64,000 bases of DNA, taken from the NCBI GenBank assembly GCA_946406195.1, contig CAMJJT010000004.1, forward strand, positions 1 to 64,000, given 5' to 3'. The notes below the pieces were generated by a model. The model did no database searches. It worked only from the letters and a program-made list of their open reading frames with translations, and was not told the origin of the DNA. Position 1 is the stretch's first letter, and every line of letters starts with the position of its first letter. The stretch comes from an uncultured Bacteroidales bacterium (lineage in GTDB: Bacteria > Bacteroidota > Bacteroidia > Bacteroidales > Paludibacteraceae). Both the position numbers and the translations under genes were made by a program. Positions 19,083-28,855 of the stretch are shown in pieces.

Positions 19083-19964
19083 ATGTTCACTACAAGAATA
19101 AAGACAAAAAGGATTCGACTGATGGTATTCGGTCTGTTGTCTTTATTCCTTAGTATCTCTTCAGTCAAGGCGGAAACGCCGATCGAGAAACCGAATTTGA
19201 GTGAGCCGACGGGTATCGCGCCGGCTTTCTTCGGTCCTAATGCGTTCCCTGTGCCGGACATGTTGGATGGTCTGACGCAGAGTGAGTTGCATTTGGAGTT
19301 AGCCGGAGAAGGGTATTTCGGCAAGGACGGCAGTCGTACGGCGGATCTCTATGCGCGCGTGCGCGTTCCTTTATTTACGCGTTGGGCGAACATCAGTTTA
19401 TGGATGCCTGTTTTCGGATGGTACGACCAGTACGACGGGAAGGGGCAAGGGGCAGGCGATGTGTATGTCTCTACGGATATCCAGATCCTGCATAATGAAT
19501 GGTTCAAGACGCCCAATGCGAAGTATATCCCGCAGATGACCGTCCGCGCGGCTTTGAAAACCGCCAGCGGAGAGCAGTACGACCGTAAGCGTCATTATGA
19601 CAGCCCCGGGTATTTCTTTGATCTCAGTATGGGGCAGTCGATCCCTTTGAAAAAAATCACTTTGCGCTTTGCCGGTTCGGCAGGTTTCTTATGCTGGCAG
19701 ACTGATAACGGACGTCAGAACGATGCTGTGATGTACGGACTGCAAGCGTCCCTGCGTCATGAATATGTGTCTTTGCAAGCTACATGGGGCGGTTATTTCG
19801 GATGGGAGCGGTACGGCGACCGACCGATGACCATCAAAGCGCGTGTGGCGGGACATGTGAAAGGTTTTGAGCCCTACGTGCAGTATCAATACGGGATCAA
19901 GGATTATCCTTTCCACCAGATCAGGGTGGGGTTGGTGTACCACGTTAAAGTGTTAAAACGTTAA
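19083..19964 (+). CDS. Predicted outer-membrane beta-barrel protein (293 aa)
   Basis: Not recognised by name. The N-terminus is a signal peptide (RIRLMVFGLLSLFLSISSVKAE). The mature part alternates hydrophobic and polar residues with many aromatic girdle residues (LHLELAGEGYFG, LYARVRVPLFTRWANISLWMPVFGWY, VSLQATWGGYFGWERYG) and ends in YQIRVGLVYHV-like strands, as barrels do. There is no plug domain. It lies 32 bases after dnaJ and 17 bases before another barrel protein, so the two barrels probably share a transcript and may work together in the outer membrane. Substrate unknown. Confidence 0.65.
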   Translation: MFTTRIKTKRIRLMVFGLLSLFLSISSVKAETPIEKPNLSEPTGIAPAFFGPNAFPVPDMLDGLTQSELHLELAGEGYFGKDGSRTADLYARVRVPLFTRWANISLWMPVFGWYDQYDGKGQGAGDVYVSTDIQILHNEWFKTPNAKYIPQMTVRAALKTASGEQYDRKRHYDSPGYFFDLSMGQSIPLKKITLRFAGSAGFLCWQTDNGRQNDAVMYGLQASLRHEYVSLQATWGGYFGWERYGDRPMTIKARVAGHVKGFEPYVQYQYGIKDYPFHQIRVGLVYHVKVLKR

Positions 19965-20060
19965 ATCGTTAAAGGGTTAAGATGGTTTTACTTCGTAAAA
20001 CGTTAAAACGTTACATACTACTCTGTACTCTGTATTCTGTACTCTGTACTCCGCTGTTCG
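19940..20060 (+). repeat. Two tandem repeats across the barrel-protein junction
   Basis: ACGTTAAA-type units run from the end of the first gene through the spacer into the next gene, followed by TCTGTACTC-type units (about 19 bp apart variants) that code the signal peptide ILLCTLYSVLCTPLFA. Confidence 0.85.
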
Positions 20061-22453
20061 CGGCGGCGGATTTTGGGCGGGATACTGTCACGAGCGAATG
20101 GATACGGGAGTGGTACCAGTACGGCGATTTCCGGCATTATATGGATAATCATTGCGACGTGACGACTTATCTGACCGAGACTACGGGCGAATGGAGCACA
20201 CCGGAACCCTATTTCTTTTCTATCAACGGTAACTCTTACCGCTGGAACAAATACTACCTGAACGGTTTTCGTTTGGACAGCCGTGTGGACGCCGGCGGAG
20301 CGTACTACACGCCGGATATGTTCACCCATTCGATGACGATCGATTATAACCGCGGGGCGGTGTATTGGGAGGTGGACAGTGTGGAGGAACCGCATATCCG
20401 TTTGGCGGGGCAGGCAGGAAACGTGGGTGGCTATGGTCCTTTGGCTATCAAACTGTTGAACTTACAGCCCGGCGGTTCGGCAATCAGTCGTTTGGCGGAC
20501 AACCGCCCCAAGCAGTTTCGGCGGCACACGGTAGGAGCCGGAAGTGCGGACCTGCTATACGCTATCCCGATGGGAGAAAGGATGTACAGGCAGCATTTCT
20601 ATGCGGATTACGGCGTTCGAAGACAGCTTCGATTCGATCATACAGGGATAGAAGGTACTTATGATGCGCGATATTATCATGTGCAGTTGGACGGTCAGCT
20701 TCCCTTTGCGCCCAATGCCGCTTTTGACGGATTTTATTATATCCTTCGGGCGGGTCATCGGGCGGACGGATATAGCGAGTTTGGCTATAATGCCAATGAG
20801 ACGGCTTGGCGCACGGAGTGTTCGCTGTCTTTTTATGGAAAGAAATCTTTCGGTCGTGCCGGCGAGTTGACGACCGGATTGACTTATGCGTTGCAGCGTG
20901 ACCAGCATCGCGAGTTGGAGTTCAGCAGGAATATCCTCGATTTGGATGGTGAGGCGTTGAGTCCATGGTATCCGGACGGGCGTACGCACGAGTTGCATTG
21001 GGCGGTTGATTACCGATATGCTATTTTGCCGTGGTTAGGGCTGCATGTGGATGCGTATAACTCGTTCTTTGCTTTCCGTCCCTCGCAAGGCACATGGCGG
21101 AACACGGAGTATCTGCTGGGTGATCACATGGACGCGCCTTTGGCGCTGTATGATTATCAGTGGTCGTCGGGCGCTTTTTGTTCGGGGATGTTAGAGAACA
21201 CGGTGTCTCTGGAGGCTGGTTATCAGGTGTTGCCTTGGATGAGGTTGAGCGGTAGTGTCTCCGCTACGCTGGACGGATTATTGCTGGCAGGCAAATCGAA
21301 AGTGACGCCCTGCTGGGAAGCTAAGGCGGATATCCATATAGAGCCTGTGAGATGGTTTAAGATGGACCTCATCGCCGCTAATTACCGCATTCCTTATACG
21401 TACGACCAGATCCGGTTCATGAGCGATAGTTACTTGAACGGCGAGGTGTATTATGCCGGTTCGAGCACGCTGCTTACTACCACCGGAGGACGGTATCACC
21501 GATGGGGTAAAGGACTTTGGCAGCCCCAATATGTGGCGGTGGATATACCGATTATCTTCACTATCGGACGCCATGAGATCAGTATTCTGTCGTCCTTTAA
21601 GAAATATTACAACACGTGGTCGGTCGGCATGGCGGAGGGGAGTACGGATTCGTTCTATCCGGTGAGCGTGCAGCAGGCGGAGCAGGGGATAACTTATGAT
21701 ATTTACGCCATGAAACCGCAGGAACGCTGTTATGAGGTCACCCGCGCACCCAAGACCGGAGGCGGCGTCTTTGGTACGCCTGTTTTTGCCTCCAACGTCA
21801 TCAAATATACGTACAACGGAAAGAAGGTGTTCTTCTCGCTTAGTTGGCAGAGTTATATCGTCTCCGGTACGTCCGCGTTGGGGAACGGAGCTGCGGCGCA
21901 AGATATCAACGTGCTCAGCGAATCGCTGGCGAGTCCCAATATCGTGTTGGTCAACGCGAATATGCAGCAGTCGGATCCGGGTATCCGATCGCTCGGACGG
22001 CTTAATCAGGACCGCGCTTATATTGCACGCCTTCAGTTAGGCGTCAATATCACGGAAAACTGGCAGCTCAGTCTGAGCGGAAAATTCCGCGACGGAATCG
22101 CTTTTTCTGCCTTCCGCACGCGTGTGGTGAGCGATGATGCCGGCACACAGGCGATTGTATGGAACGCCAACACGCGCGGCATCAATGTGCGCGATAACAA
22201 TTTCGGTAAACGCACCGATTCGTTCTTCAATTTTGACCTGCGTCTCAAGTACCGCGGAACTATCCAAGGCGTGCCTTTTGAGGTACAGGCGATATACTAT
22301 AATGTCTGGGATTTTGCCACGGAGCTGAACGAGTACAATATGTTCTACGACGCTTCTACGGGCAAAGATATGCGCGAAGGTCGTACGCCTCTCAGTCTCT
22401 GTACTCCCCGCGGTCTGATGGTGAATCTGTCGGTGGGGTTGGAGCGAAGATAA
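19982..22453 (+). CDS. Large outer-membrane barrel protein, TonB-receptor-like
   Basis: An 823-residue barrel protein. The signal peptide is unusual because its core (YILLCTLYSVLCTPLFAA) is encoded by a CTCTGTA-type tandem repeat. The first 150 mature residues (YFFSINGNSYRWNKYYLNGFRLDSR, MTIDYNRGAVYWEV) resemble the plug region of TonB-dependent receptors, and the remaining 600 residues are beta-hairpins ending in NLSVGLERR. I see no clear TonB box or carboxypeptidase-like domain, so uptake by TonB is inferred only. Its 3' end overlaps the convergent O-antigen ligase gene by 62 bases. It follows another barrel gene by 17 bases. Confidence 0.65.
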   Translation: MVLLRKTLKRYILLCTLYSVLCTPLFAAADFGRDTVTSEWIREWYQYGDFRHYMDNHCDVTTYLTETTGEWSTPEPYFFSINGNSYRWNKYYLNGFRLDSRVDAGGAYYTPDMFTHSMTIDYNRGAVYWEVDSVEEPHIRLAGQAGNVGGYGPLAIKLLNLQPGGSAISRLADNRPKQFRRHTVGAGSADLLYAIPMGERMYRQHFYADYGVRRQLRFDHTGIEGTYDARYYHVQLDGQLPFAPNAAFDGFYYILRAGHRADGYSEFGYNANETAWRTECSLSFYGKKSFGRAGELTTGLTYALQRDQHRELEFSRNILDLDGEALSPWYPDGRTHELHWAVDYRYAILPWLGLHVDAYNSFFAFRPSQGTWRNTEYLLGDHMDAPLALYDYQWSSGAFCSGMLENTVSLEAGYQVLPWMRLSGSVSATLDGLLLAGKSKVTPCWEAKADIHIEPVRWFKMDLIAANYRIPYTYDQIRFMSDSYLNGEVYYAGSSTLLTTTGGRYHRWGKGLWQPQYVAVDIPIIFTIGRHEISILSSFKKYYNTWSVGMAEGSTDSFYPVSVQQAEQGITYDIYAMKPQERCYEVTRAPKTGGGVFGTPVFASNVIKYTYNGKKVFFSLSWQSYIVSGTSALGNGAAAQDINVLSESLASPNIVLVNANMQQSDPGIRSLGRLNQDRAYIARLQLGVNITENWQLSLSGKFRDGIAFSAFRTRVVSDDAGTQAIVWNANTRGINVRDNNFGKRTDSFFNFDLRLKYRGTIQGVPFEVQAIYYNVWDFATELNEYNMFYDASTGKDMREGRTPLSLCTPRGLMVNLSVGLERR

Positions 22454-23663
22454 ACAGCATCATCACCGCCCATAAAGCGATGCCGTCAAACATGGTAAAG
22501 ACTCCATCGGTGCACATGTTTAGCGCATAAAGAGTAGTAAACAGAAGGGCGGTCTGCCTTTCTTTTTTTTGTGCACATAGCGGAATAGTGAGCCAAGCAA
22601 GTAAGAAGAGCAGAAGACCCGGGATACCGGTTTCTATCAGTTCTTCCAGATATTGGTTGTGCACATGTTTATGGAGGCCTGCCATCGTGAAGCCCCATTC
22701 AAGGTATATATTGTCGATATAATGCGCACTCTGTCCACCTCCGACTCCGTGAGAGAGATAATCGCTTGGGTGTTGTAAAGCGCAGCCGTAGAGGTTTGTG
22801 CGCTCATCATGGTAATAGCTTAACTCGCGCATATGGGCAATCTCACTATAATCGAAAGACCTCATCCGAGGATGAAACGCTAAAAGCGCTACGCCGATCA
22901 GGATACTCGTTATGATGATACTTCCGCCGTATTTGAGCCTGTAGCCCTTCGGCATCTGGCAAAGAATATAAACCAAAGTCATAGCAATCGAGGAAAGGAG
23001 CGCTTGGCGCGAACCTGTCATCAAAGCCGGAAAAAACAAAACGGGGATTATAAGAGCCCAAAGCCACTTCTTCTCTCTATATATATGCACAAATGCCACG
23101 ATCGCCATAAAGAGCGTGGAGCAATAGAAGAGGCGGTGTTTGAAATGCGAAAAATTATCGCTGAAGAACATCCACCAATTGGAATGTTGTGTCCAAGGAC
23201 CTTTTATTGGTAATAGGGTAATCCAATCGGCGTGAAAATACAGCAATGCCATCCAAAAGAGATATATAGGGACGGAAATAAGGCTGCTGAAGACTAAGGT
23301 TTTTCCGGCTTGGCGCCAATTATAATAATCGTTCACTCCCCATAATCCTACCGGTACCAGTGCCCCAAAGGTGATATATCGCTCCATTTGTGCTCCCCAT
23401 GCCACGTGGTCTTCTGCCCAGAGACCCGATACCGCGTGCCATCCATACCATAAACCGAATACGGCAAACGGAATCCATATTTTACTATTGGTAACGCGAT
23501 GTCTGAGAGTGGATGTGTTCAGCCATCTCAGCTCTAAAAACCACGCAATGATCCATGCCACGCAGGCGTACCGCAGAAAGATCTGCGGGAAAGGTAAAAG
23601 AGCTACAACTGCCAAAAACAGCGCATAGTTAACGCGCCCCATGATGTCTTTATATCTGTTCAT
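22392..23663 (-). CDS. O-antigen ligase / polymerase family membrane protein
   Basis: A 423-residue inner-membrane protein with about ten to twelve helices, of the Wzy/WaaL family that either joins O-antigen to lipid A-core or polymerises repeat units. The family's periplasmic loop is present: HVHNQYLEELIETGIPGLLLFLLAWL, with the conserved histidine and the ETGI/PG pattern after it. Ligase is favoured over polymerase because the neighbours are core-type genes (a Kdo-kinase-like fusion), but the two cannot be separated by sequence alone. Its start overlaps the upstream gene by 14 bases, indicating translational coupling, and its last 62 bases overlap the plus-strand barrel gene tail to tail. 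Confidence 0.8.
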   Translation of the reverse strand: MNRYKDIMGRVNYALFLAVVALLPFPQIFLRYACVAWIIAWFLELRWLNTSTLRHRVTNSKIWIPFAVFGLWYGWHAVSGLWAEDHVAWGAQMERYITFGALVPVGLWGVNDYYNWRQAGKTLVFSSLISVPIYLFWMALLYFHADWITLLPIKGPWTQHSNWWMFFSDNFSHFKHRLFYCSTLFMAIVAFVHIYREKKWLWALIIPVLFFPALMTGSRQALLSSIAMTLVYILCQMPKGYRLKYGGSIIITSILIGVALLAFHPRMRSFDYSEIAHMRELSYYHDERTNLYGCALQHPSDYLSHGVGGGQSAHYIDNIYLEWGFTMAGLHKHVHNQYLEELIETGIPGLLLFLLAWLTIPLCAQKKERQTALLFTTLYALNMCTDGVFTMFDGIALWAVMMLFIFAPTPPTDSPSDRGEYRD

Positions 23664-24963
23664 ATCCCTCTTTCAATAGTTTTAAGCCTTCGTCACCTAT
23701 CCGTTTCAAGCGCGCAAAAGGATCACCCGGTACATGCTTGCGCCAACGAATCCGATTGAGGTCAATCACTTCTATGTGACTGCCATCCTCATTAAACAAT
23801 ATATTCCCTTGCGAGTAATCGCGGTGCCAAACACCCATCGCGCGGAGTTGTGCCGTGAAGCGGCCGATTGCCCGTAGGATCTGTGTGCGGTGTGGAAAAT
23901 CCGGTTGCTTGATCAGGTCGATAAACGTATAGGGACAATCGGATAATCGGCAGGCATACCAGCTCTCGCGCAGGATACCGAGATACTTCACCTCGCGATA
24001 GGCGATAGGCGCAGGCGTCAAGGGACCTAACCGCAAAGCGTTCTCGTAACTGCGGCGTGCTTTGCTCGTGCCAAACCAGCCATACCAGATGCCCCGCAGG
24101 ATATTCGGCGTCTTGAATTGCTTCACCACTACTCCCTCTGTCAGACGCAGTATGTTCCTCCGGGCATCAATGATTTCTCCGTCGGTCCAACGGTCAAAAT
24201 CGCCGACTTGTTTCACAGAGCGGAAGATGTTTAAGAATTTGCTCCAAGAACGATGGTAGTGCAATGGACCGCCTAAGTAACGCTCCATATATGCCCCATG
24301 ACGTTGGTTCACCTCATCCACTACGCGTCGTTTCAACTCGCGGTCTTGAATCCGTTTTGATCCTTTTCTTACGCGGTAGTACAGACGTATCTCAGGCAGT
24401 CGAACGAACTCACCTCCCTGTTCAAACATGGAAAGCCATAATAACCAATCTTCGCGGGCAGGACAACTCTCTACGTACCCCTCTGTCTGATCCCAATCCG
24501 TCCTACGGTACATCGCGCAGGTGTCAATCATGTTCTTACGTGCAAGCAAGGCTTTGCTGAAAGGAGGGAAAGACCATTCGCCTGTTTTGTCTCCAAAGAA
24601 TTCAGCCCTGCAACTTACTACTTTAACTTCTCTTCGTGCCTCTAGAACGCGTATCGCCTCCTCGATATAGAGCGGATGTATACGGTTATCCGCATCCACA
24701 GGCAGGATGTATTCGCCGTGACTAGCCCGAATAGCATTATTCCTTGCCGCAGAAGCACCAGCGTTGGGTTGACTCAAGACGACCACCTCCGGATGATTGT
24801 CCGCAAAGTGCTGCGCAATCGATAAACTATCGTCCGTCGAACCATCATCCATTACGATGACTTCTATCGGGCGGTAGGTGGAAGCCACTACGCTCTCCAA
24901 CGCCTCGCATATATACTGCGCAGCATTATATAAAGGCACTATGACAGATACCAGCGGTTTCAT
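23650..24963 (-). CDS. Fusion of GT2 glycosyltransferase and Kdo/WaaP-type lipopolysaccharide kinase
   Basis: A 437-residue two-domain enzyme. Residues 1 to about 230 are a family 2 glycosyltransferase (VSVIVPLYNAAQYICEALESV, VMDDGSTDDS, and the metal-binding D90-A-D92). Residues about 245-437 are a lipopolysaccharide core kinase of the WaaP/KdkA type: KQFKTPNILRGIWYGWFGTSKARRSYENA, then the catalytic HRDYSQGNILF (H380-R-D382, N387) and the metal-binding D401 in VIDLNR. The predicted jobs are to add a sugar to the lipid A-core and phosphorylate it, probably at the cytoplasmic face. The reading frame is continuous with no sign of sequencing error. It overlaps its neighbours by 4 bases (upstream) and 14 bases (downstream). 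Confidence 0.85.
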   Translation of the reverse strand: MKPLVSVIVPLYNAAQYICEALESVVASTYRPIEVIVMDDGSTDDSLSIAQHFADNHPEVVVLSQPNAGASAARNNAIRASHGEYILPVDADNRIHPLYIEEAIRVLEARREVKVVSCRAEFFGDKTGEWSFPPFSKALLARKNMIDTCAMYRRTDWDQTEGYVESCPAREDWLLWLSMFEQGGEFVRLPEIRLYYRVRKGSKRIQDRELKRRVVDEVNQRHGAYMERYLGGPLHYHRSWSKFLNIFRSVKQVGDFDRWTDGEIIDARRNILRLTEGVVVKQFKTPNILRGIWYGWFGTSKARRSYENALRLGPLTPAPIAYREVKYLGILRESWYACRLSDCPYTFIDLIKQPDFPHRTQILRAIGRFTAQLRAMGVWHRDYSQGNILFNEDGSHIEVIDLNRIRWRKHVPGDPFARLKRIGDEGLKLLKEGYEQI

Positions 24964-25661
24964 ATCTTATCGCGGCGTTGGGTGAACTTACGCCAATAAT
25001 AGAGCAAAGGGTTCGTATATTTGAGTCGTTTCCACGGTCGGCTGGAGTGCGGACGATGCAGTACGGGGTTACTGAGTTGCAAGATGTTTTCAAAGCCTAA
25101 TTCGGCGGACTTATGGCTGATGGTTACGTCATACCAATTCTTGGTTTCGTCTAATTGGGAGAAATCATAAGCCTGCAGCAACTCATTCGTCAGTAAGGTA
25201 CAGCAGAAAGAAAGTCTTTTTCGGCAGACACCATCCTCGCGGTAGGTGCGGGCATATTCATAGGGAAAATTAATCTGTCCCTGCTCATCGGTCGTGACAG
25301 CGGCGATCATCCCTACACCCGGTTGTACGGCTCCTATCAAACGCTCGAAAGTGTCCGGTTGCACTACCACATCGCTCTCCACAATGATCAGATGTGCCCC
25401 TCGCTGAAGACATTTGCGTTGGGCATCGATGAGCACGAACCGGTAATTAGGCGAAGGATGCTCCGTATGTTTGCTTATATGTACTACCTCGATGCCTGTC
25501 TCGTCTCGTAGTTGATCTAAGCGCTCCGCATTTTCCGGCGCTGAGAAATCATCGTACACACGCAGCGAAGCGCCGCTCTTGACGATAGCGCGGATAGCCT
25601 CTTCTGTCGTCAGAGGCGAGTCCTTCACCGGCATGATGATATCTATGTGATCGTTTACCAT
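24960..25661 (-). CDS. Glycosyltransferase family 2
   Basis: A 233-residue GT-A fold glycosyltransferase with the opening DIIMPVKDSPLTTEEAIRAIVKSG and a metal-site-like ESDVVVQPD about residue 95-103. It is short, lacks membrane helices, and ends in a basic tail (RRKFTQRRDKI-like) that may bind the membrane. It overlaps the fused GT2-kinase gene by 4 bases (ATGA) and the Wzi gene by 7 bases, so it is part of the envelope glycan operon. Donor and acceptor cannot be read from the sequence. Confidence 0.85.
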   Translation of the reverse strand: MVNDHIDIIMPVKDSPLTTEEAIRAIVKSGASLRVYDDFSAPENAERLDQLRDETGIEVVHISKHTEHPSPNYRFVLIDAQRKCLQRGAHLIIVESDVVVQPDTFERLIGAVQPGVGMIAAVTTDEQGQINFPYEYARTYREDGVCRKRLSFCCTLLTNELLQAYDFSQLDETKNWYDVTISHKSAELGFENILQLSNPVLHRPHSSRPWKRLKYTNPLLYYWRKFTQRRDKI

Positions 25662-27136
25662 TTACAGATGATTCCTCTTTTGCTGACGGTTATCTGGGCG
25701 CCAAACGTGTTTCCCCATTGACTACCGGCATCACCGGCTAACTTGATTCCAAAATCCAATCCCCACGCTTGTTCGACATGTTTATAAACCTCTATCAGCC
25801 ATGCGGTATTGGTACTGAGCAGCAGTCGGCTGGTGTTGTCGTTTCCGTAGTTACGTGCGTGGCTCACCATCAAACGGTACTGATACCCGAAGATATCTCC
25901 TCTTACGCCGGCATGGTGTACGCGCACACGACTATTAAGCGTGTGAAGCGTACCATCCGCATTGTAGAGCGGGGAGGTGATAAAAGGTGTACCCATGGAG
26001 CGATAATAAGTATTCCATCCGTTTGCAAACACACTATTCTGATAATATAAGTCATTACCCGCATAGCATAATCCGTCACGGTCGTGCCATGGACCACTCT
26101 GGTCGGTCGTATTCAGGAATTCGTAGGTGAAACCTTGAATGAACGACCAACGAGTCTGTTTCATACTGATTCCCCATAAGCCGTCCGCTCTGTTCTGTCC
26201 CAGTCCGATAAAAGCGAAGTTATCTTCAAAGAAATTCTGCCAATAGACATTCACTTCCCATCCTTTTCCTTTACCGGTGAGCATGAGTTGCTGACTACCT
26301 ACGTGGTTGCCTTGCGCGTTCGTCTGATCATTTCGCATCACCCCGCCGCCTTGTGCCATCAGTACGTGTAGGAAATCGCTCCACCCGCTTCCTATGTCAC
26401 CATAGATGAGGTTGAATCCGCCCCATTGAGCGGCATGGTGAAACTCATAACTGAAGTTAACAGGTAACCGTCCTCCGAACCGCACTGCCGCAAATTTATG
26501 ATGCATATAACTGCCTTTCATATACACATTATCTGCTGCCCAAGCGTGGGTCAGTCCGCCTTTTAACTCGAAATAACCGTAACATCCGGGGAAGGGTACA
26601 TAATGGTCGATGCCGATGGTGATACGCGGCAGAGGATGAGTATTGCCGGAGAATATGAGACTTCCCGAAGAGAGCAGTGTGTCCGAAGTCTCGTAGATCA
26701 TAGGCTTGATGCCGATTGTGAAATCGAAGAGAAAAAGACGTACATGTGCGTAGGCAAGATTCAGATACCCTGTTGCTACACGCCGCTGGAAATCAAATGG
26801 ACTGTTGGCTACCCGAGACTGGAGACGCATCGTAGCTTGTACCGCGAAATCATAATCCCACCATCGTTCTGGGTGTTGGGCGTCTTTGTATATTGCAGCG
26901 CTCAGGTTTCCACTATAAGGACTGCTGCTGATGTCGCCGTGCACGTTGTTTTGCAACCAGAACGGAGCAAAACGACCGCTGGACGCTACCATATGGACGT
27001 GACCTTCATAACGCAAAGTGTCATTGCCGGCAGCTATGCTGTCCCGGATACCGGTAGGCCACCAGCGCCAACTCAACTCACGGGCTTGCAGCACCGTGGT
27101 GAGGAGCAGTAGTATGCAGATGAGTTTAGTTTTCAA
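25655..27136 (-). CDS. Capsule assembly protein, Wzi family
   Basis: A 493-residue outer-membrane protein of the Bacteroidetes Wzi family, whose Escherichia coli relative is an 18-strand barrel that holds capsular polysaccharide at the surface. The signal peptide is MKTKLICILLLLTTVLQA. Family features are the opening YEGHVHMVASSGRFAPFWLQNNVHGDISS, the inward helices and strands around GYLNLAYAHVRLFLFDFTIGIKP, and the C-terminal AWGLDFGIKLAGDAGSQWGNTFGAQITV. It overlaps the kelch lipoprotein gene upstream by 11 bases and the glycosyltransferase downstream by 7, so it belongs to a tightly packed envelope operon. Confidence 0.87.
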   Translation of the reverse strand: MKTKLICILLLLTTVLQARELSWRWWPTGIRDSIAAGNDTLRYEGHVHMVASSGRFAPFWLQNNVHGDISSSPYSGNLSAAIYKDAQHPERWWDYDFAVQATMRLQSRVANSPFDFQRRVATGYLNLAYAHVRLFLFDFTIGIKPMIYETSDTLLSSGSLIFSGNTHPLPRITIGIDHYVPFPGCYGYFELKGGLTHAWAADNVYMKGSYMHHKFAAVRFGGRLPVNFSYEFHHAAQWGGFNLIYGDIGSGWSDFLHVLMAQGGGVMRNDQTNAQGNHVGSQQLMLTGKGKGWEVNVYWQNFFEDNFAFIGLGQNRADGLWGISMKQTRWSFIQGFTYEFLNTTDQSGPWHDRDGLCYAGNDLYYQNSVFANGWNTYYRSMGTPFITSPLYNADGTLHTLNSRVRVHHAGVRGDIFGYQYRLMVSHARNYGNDNTSRLLLSTNTAWLIEVYKHVEQAWGLDFGIKLAGDAGSQWGNTFGAQITVSKRGIICKW

Positions 27137-28112
27137 TATAGTATAATCGGTCGTTTACTTGCCATTCTTCGTCTTCGCCCAAACCAAAATAGGTGCGTCC
27201 GCCGATAGCAAAACATATATGATTAAGAAGCCGTTTGGGCATGATAGCTATATAATGCCATTTGTCCTCCTGCGGATCGTAGCGCAGGAGGTCTTGCAGC
27301 ACTTCTCCGGTGGTGAGCACGCCTCCGTAATGAAATCCGCCGCAAAGGTATATTGCGTCCGAAGAAGCCGCGCTGGCGGCAGTTGTTCGCGTCGGACCCG
27401 GAACAGCCGCGCGCGCTTCCCAATGCGTACCATCCACTAACTCTGCCCACCAGTTAAGGCTAAACCGATGATAACCCGTTCCCATGAAATGACGTCCGGC
27501 ACACGTGCAGCCCGTTCCTCCAAAGGAACGGGTGGGGTAACCGCTGAAACCGACGCCTACATCAATACTGTCCCAACGGTTTTCTGAAATAGTATAGCGG
27601 AACATATCGCGGCGGTAGTTCCAACAAAAACCATAGCCCACATATAACTCGTCATGCCCTGTAAAAGAGGTGGCACAGGCGGTGTAAGCATTCGGGTAAT
27701 CCTGCAAAGGAAGCCATGTGCCGGTAGAAGGCTGATAGGACCACCAATCTTGCAGATAACTGGTGTCCTGACCATATGTGCCGCCGTTATACCCCAAACC
27801 GATATAGACAACATCTCCATCCACGCAAGCCGTCGCATTCACCCGAGGCTGGAGAGGAGTAGTACCTAAGTTCTCCCATGAGTCGGTAACAGGAGTATAG
27901 CGCCATAAGTCATTATGATAAGTCCCTTCTTTGTCGCGTCCGGCAAAGACATAAGCCTGATTGTTCACCACGAAACAAGTAGCACTGGCACGTCCGCCGC
28001 AAGGCATGGAGACTGCTTCATGTACGGGTAGTTCGATCTCAGGTGTATAACGCGAGCAAGCGATAACCAAAATGGCTATGACGGTTAATACTATGCACTT
28101 AAATCGTTTCAA
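27126..28112 (-). CDS. Kelch-repeat lipoprotein
   Basis: A 328-residue lipoprotein with lipobox VIAC-S at about residue 17-20. It holds five to six kelch blades (VNNQAYVFAGRDKEGTYHNDLWRYTPVTDSWENLG, CVDGDVVYIGLGYNGGTYGQD, SSDAIYLCGGFHYGG) that should close into a beta-propeller like that of galactose oxidase or NanM sugar mutarotase, but I see no catalytic residues that would prove an enzyme. The gene starts one base after the lptB stop and overlaps wzi, so it lies between LPS export and capsule assembly and is probably an outer-membrane accessory or ligand-binding protein. Confidence 0.8.
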   Translation of the reverse strand: MKRFKCIVLTVIAILVIACSRYTPEIELPVHEAVSMPCGGRASATCFVVNNQAYVFAGRDKEGTYHNDLWRYTPVTDSWENLGTTPLQPRVNATACVDGDVVYIGLGYNGGTYGQDTSYLQDWWSYQPSTGTWLPLQDYPNAYTACATSFTGHDELYVGYGFCWNYRRDMFRYTISENRWDSIDVGVGFSGYPTRSFGGTGCTCAGRHFMGTGYHRFSLNWWAELVDGTHWEARAAVPGPTRTTAASAASSDAIYLCGGFHYGGVLTTGEVLQDLLRYDPQEDKWHYIAIMPKRLLNHICFAIGGRTYFGLGEDEEWQVNDRLYYIEN

Positions 28113-28113
28113 A

Positions 28114-28854
28114 TCAGTCTCTGGTTCTTCTCTTCAGTTCAAAATTACGGCCTAAGTAATTCTGGCGTACCACAGGGTTGGCGGCTAATTCTTCGGGTGT
28201 GCCGTGGAAGAGGATTTTTCCTTCGAAAAGGAGGTACGCACGGTCGGTAATCATGAGCGTCTCGTCCACGTTATGGTCGGTAATCAGAATACCGATATTC
28301 TTATCTTTGAGCCGCCAAACGACGTCTTGAATCTCTTGTACGGCAATCGGATCGACACCTGCAAAAGGTTCGTCCAACATGACGAATTTCGGTTCGATAG
28401 CCAAACAACGGGCAATCTCCGTTCTACGGCGTTCCCCACCGCTGAGTCGGTCACCGAGGTTATATCGCACATGAGAGAGGTTGAACTCTTTGATGAGTTG
28501 TTCCAATTTCTCTGCTTGGTACTCTTTGCTGAAATTGGTTAACTCCAGTACTGAACGGATATTATCCTCTACCGTCATCTTGCGGAAGACGCTTGCCTCC
28601 TGCGGCAGATAACCGATACCCATTTTCGCCCGTTTGTACATCGGGAAATTGGTAATGTCGTTTTCATTGAGGAAGATGCGACCGTTATTGGCTGCGACGA
28701 GACCTGTTGTCATGTAGAAAGTTGTGGTCTTTCCGGCGCCATTAGGTCCTAATAAGCCCACGATCTCTCCTTGCTCCAACTCAATGGAGACATCGTTTAC
28801 CACGGTTCGCTTGCCGTATTTCTTTACCAGATGTTCTGTACGTAACTTGTCCAT
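28114..28854 (-). CDS. lptB: LPS export ABC transporter ATP-binding protein LptB
   Basis: The 246-residue ATPase that powers extraction of lipopolysaccharide from the inner membrane by LptFG. Walker A is GPNGAGKTT, the signature is [16 protein letters not shown], Walker B is [13 protein letters not shown] and the switch histidine sits in [10 protein letters not shown]. LptB-specific features are [18 protein letters not shown] and the [13 protein letters not shown] motif. The lptFG and lptA/C genes are not in the window. It is preceded by a 45-base spacer made of a TTACGTAAT-type tandem repeat and followed by the kelch lipoprotein after one base. Confidence 0.95.
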   Translation of the reverse strand: MDKLRTEHLVKKYGKRTVVNDVSIELEQGEIVGLLGPNGAGKTTTFYMTTGLVAANNGRIFLNENDITNFPMYKRAKMGIGYLPQEASVFRKMTVEDNIRSVLELTNFSKEYQAEKLEQLIKEFNLSHVRYNLGDRLSGGERRRTEIARCLAIEPKFVMLDEPFAGVDPIAVQEIQDVVWRLKDKNIGILITDHNVDETLMITDRAYLLFEGKILFHGTPEELAANPVVRQNYLGRNFELKRRTRD

Positions 28855-28855
28855 T

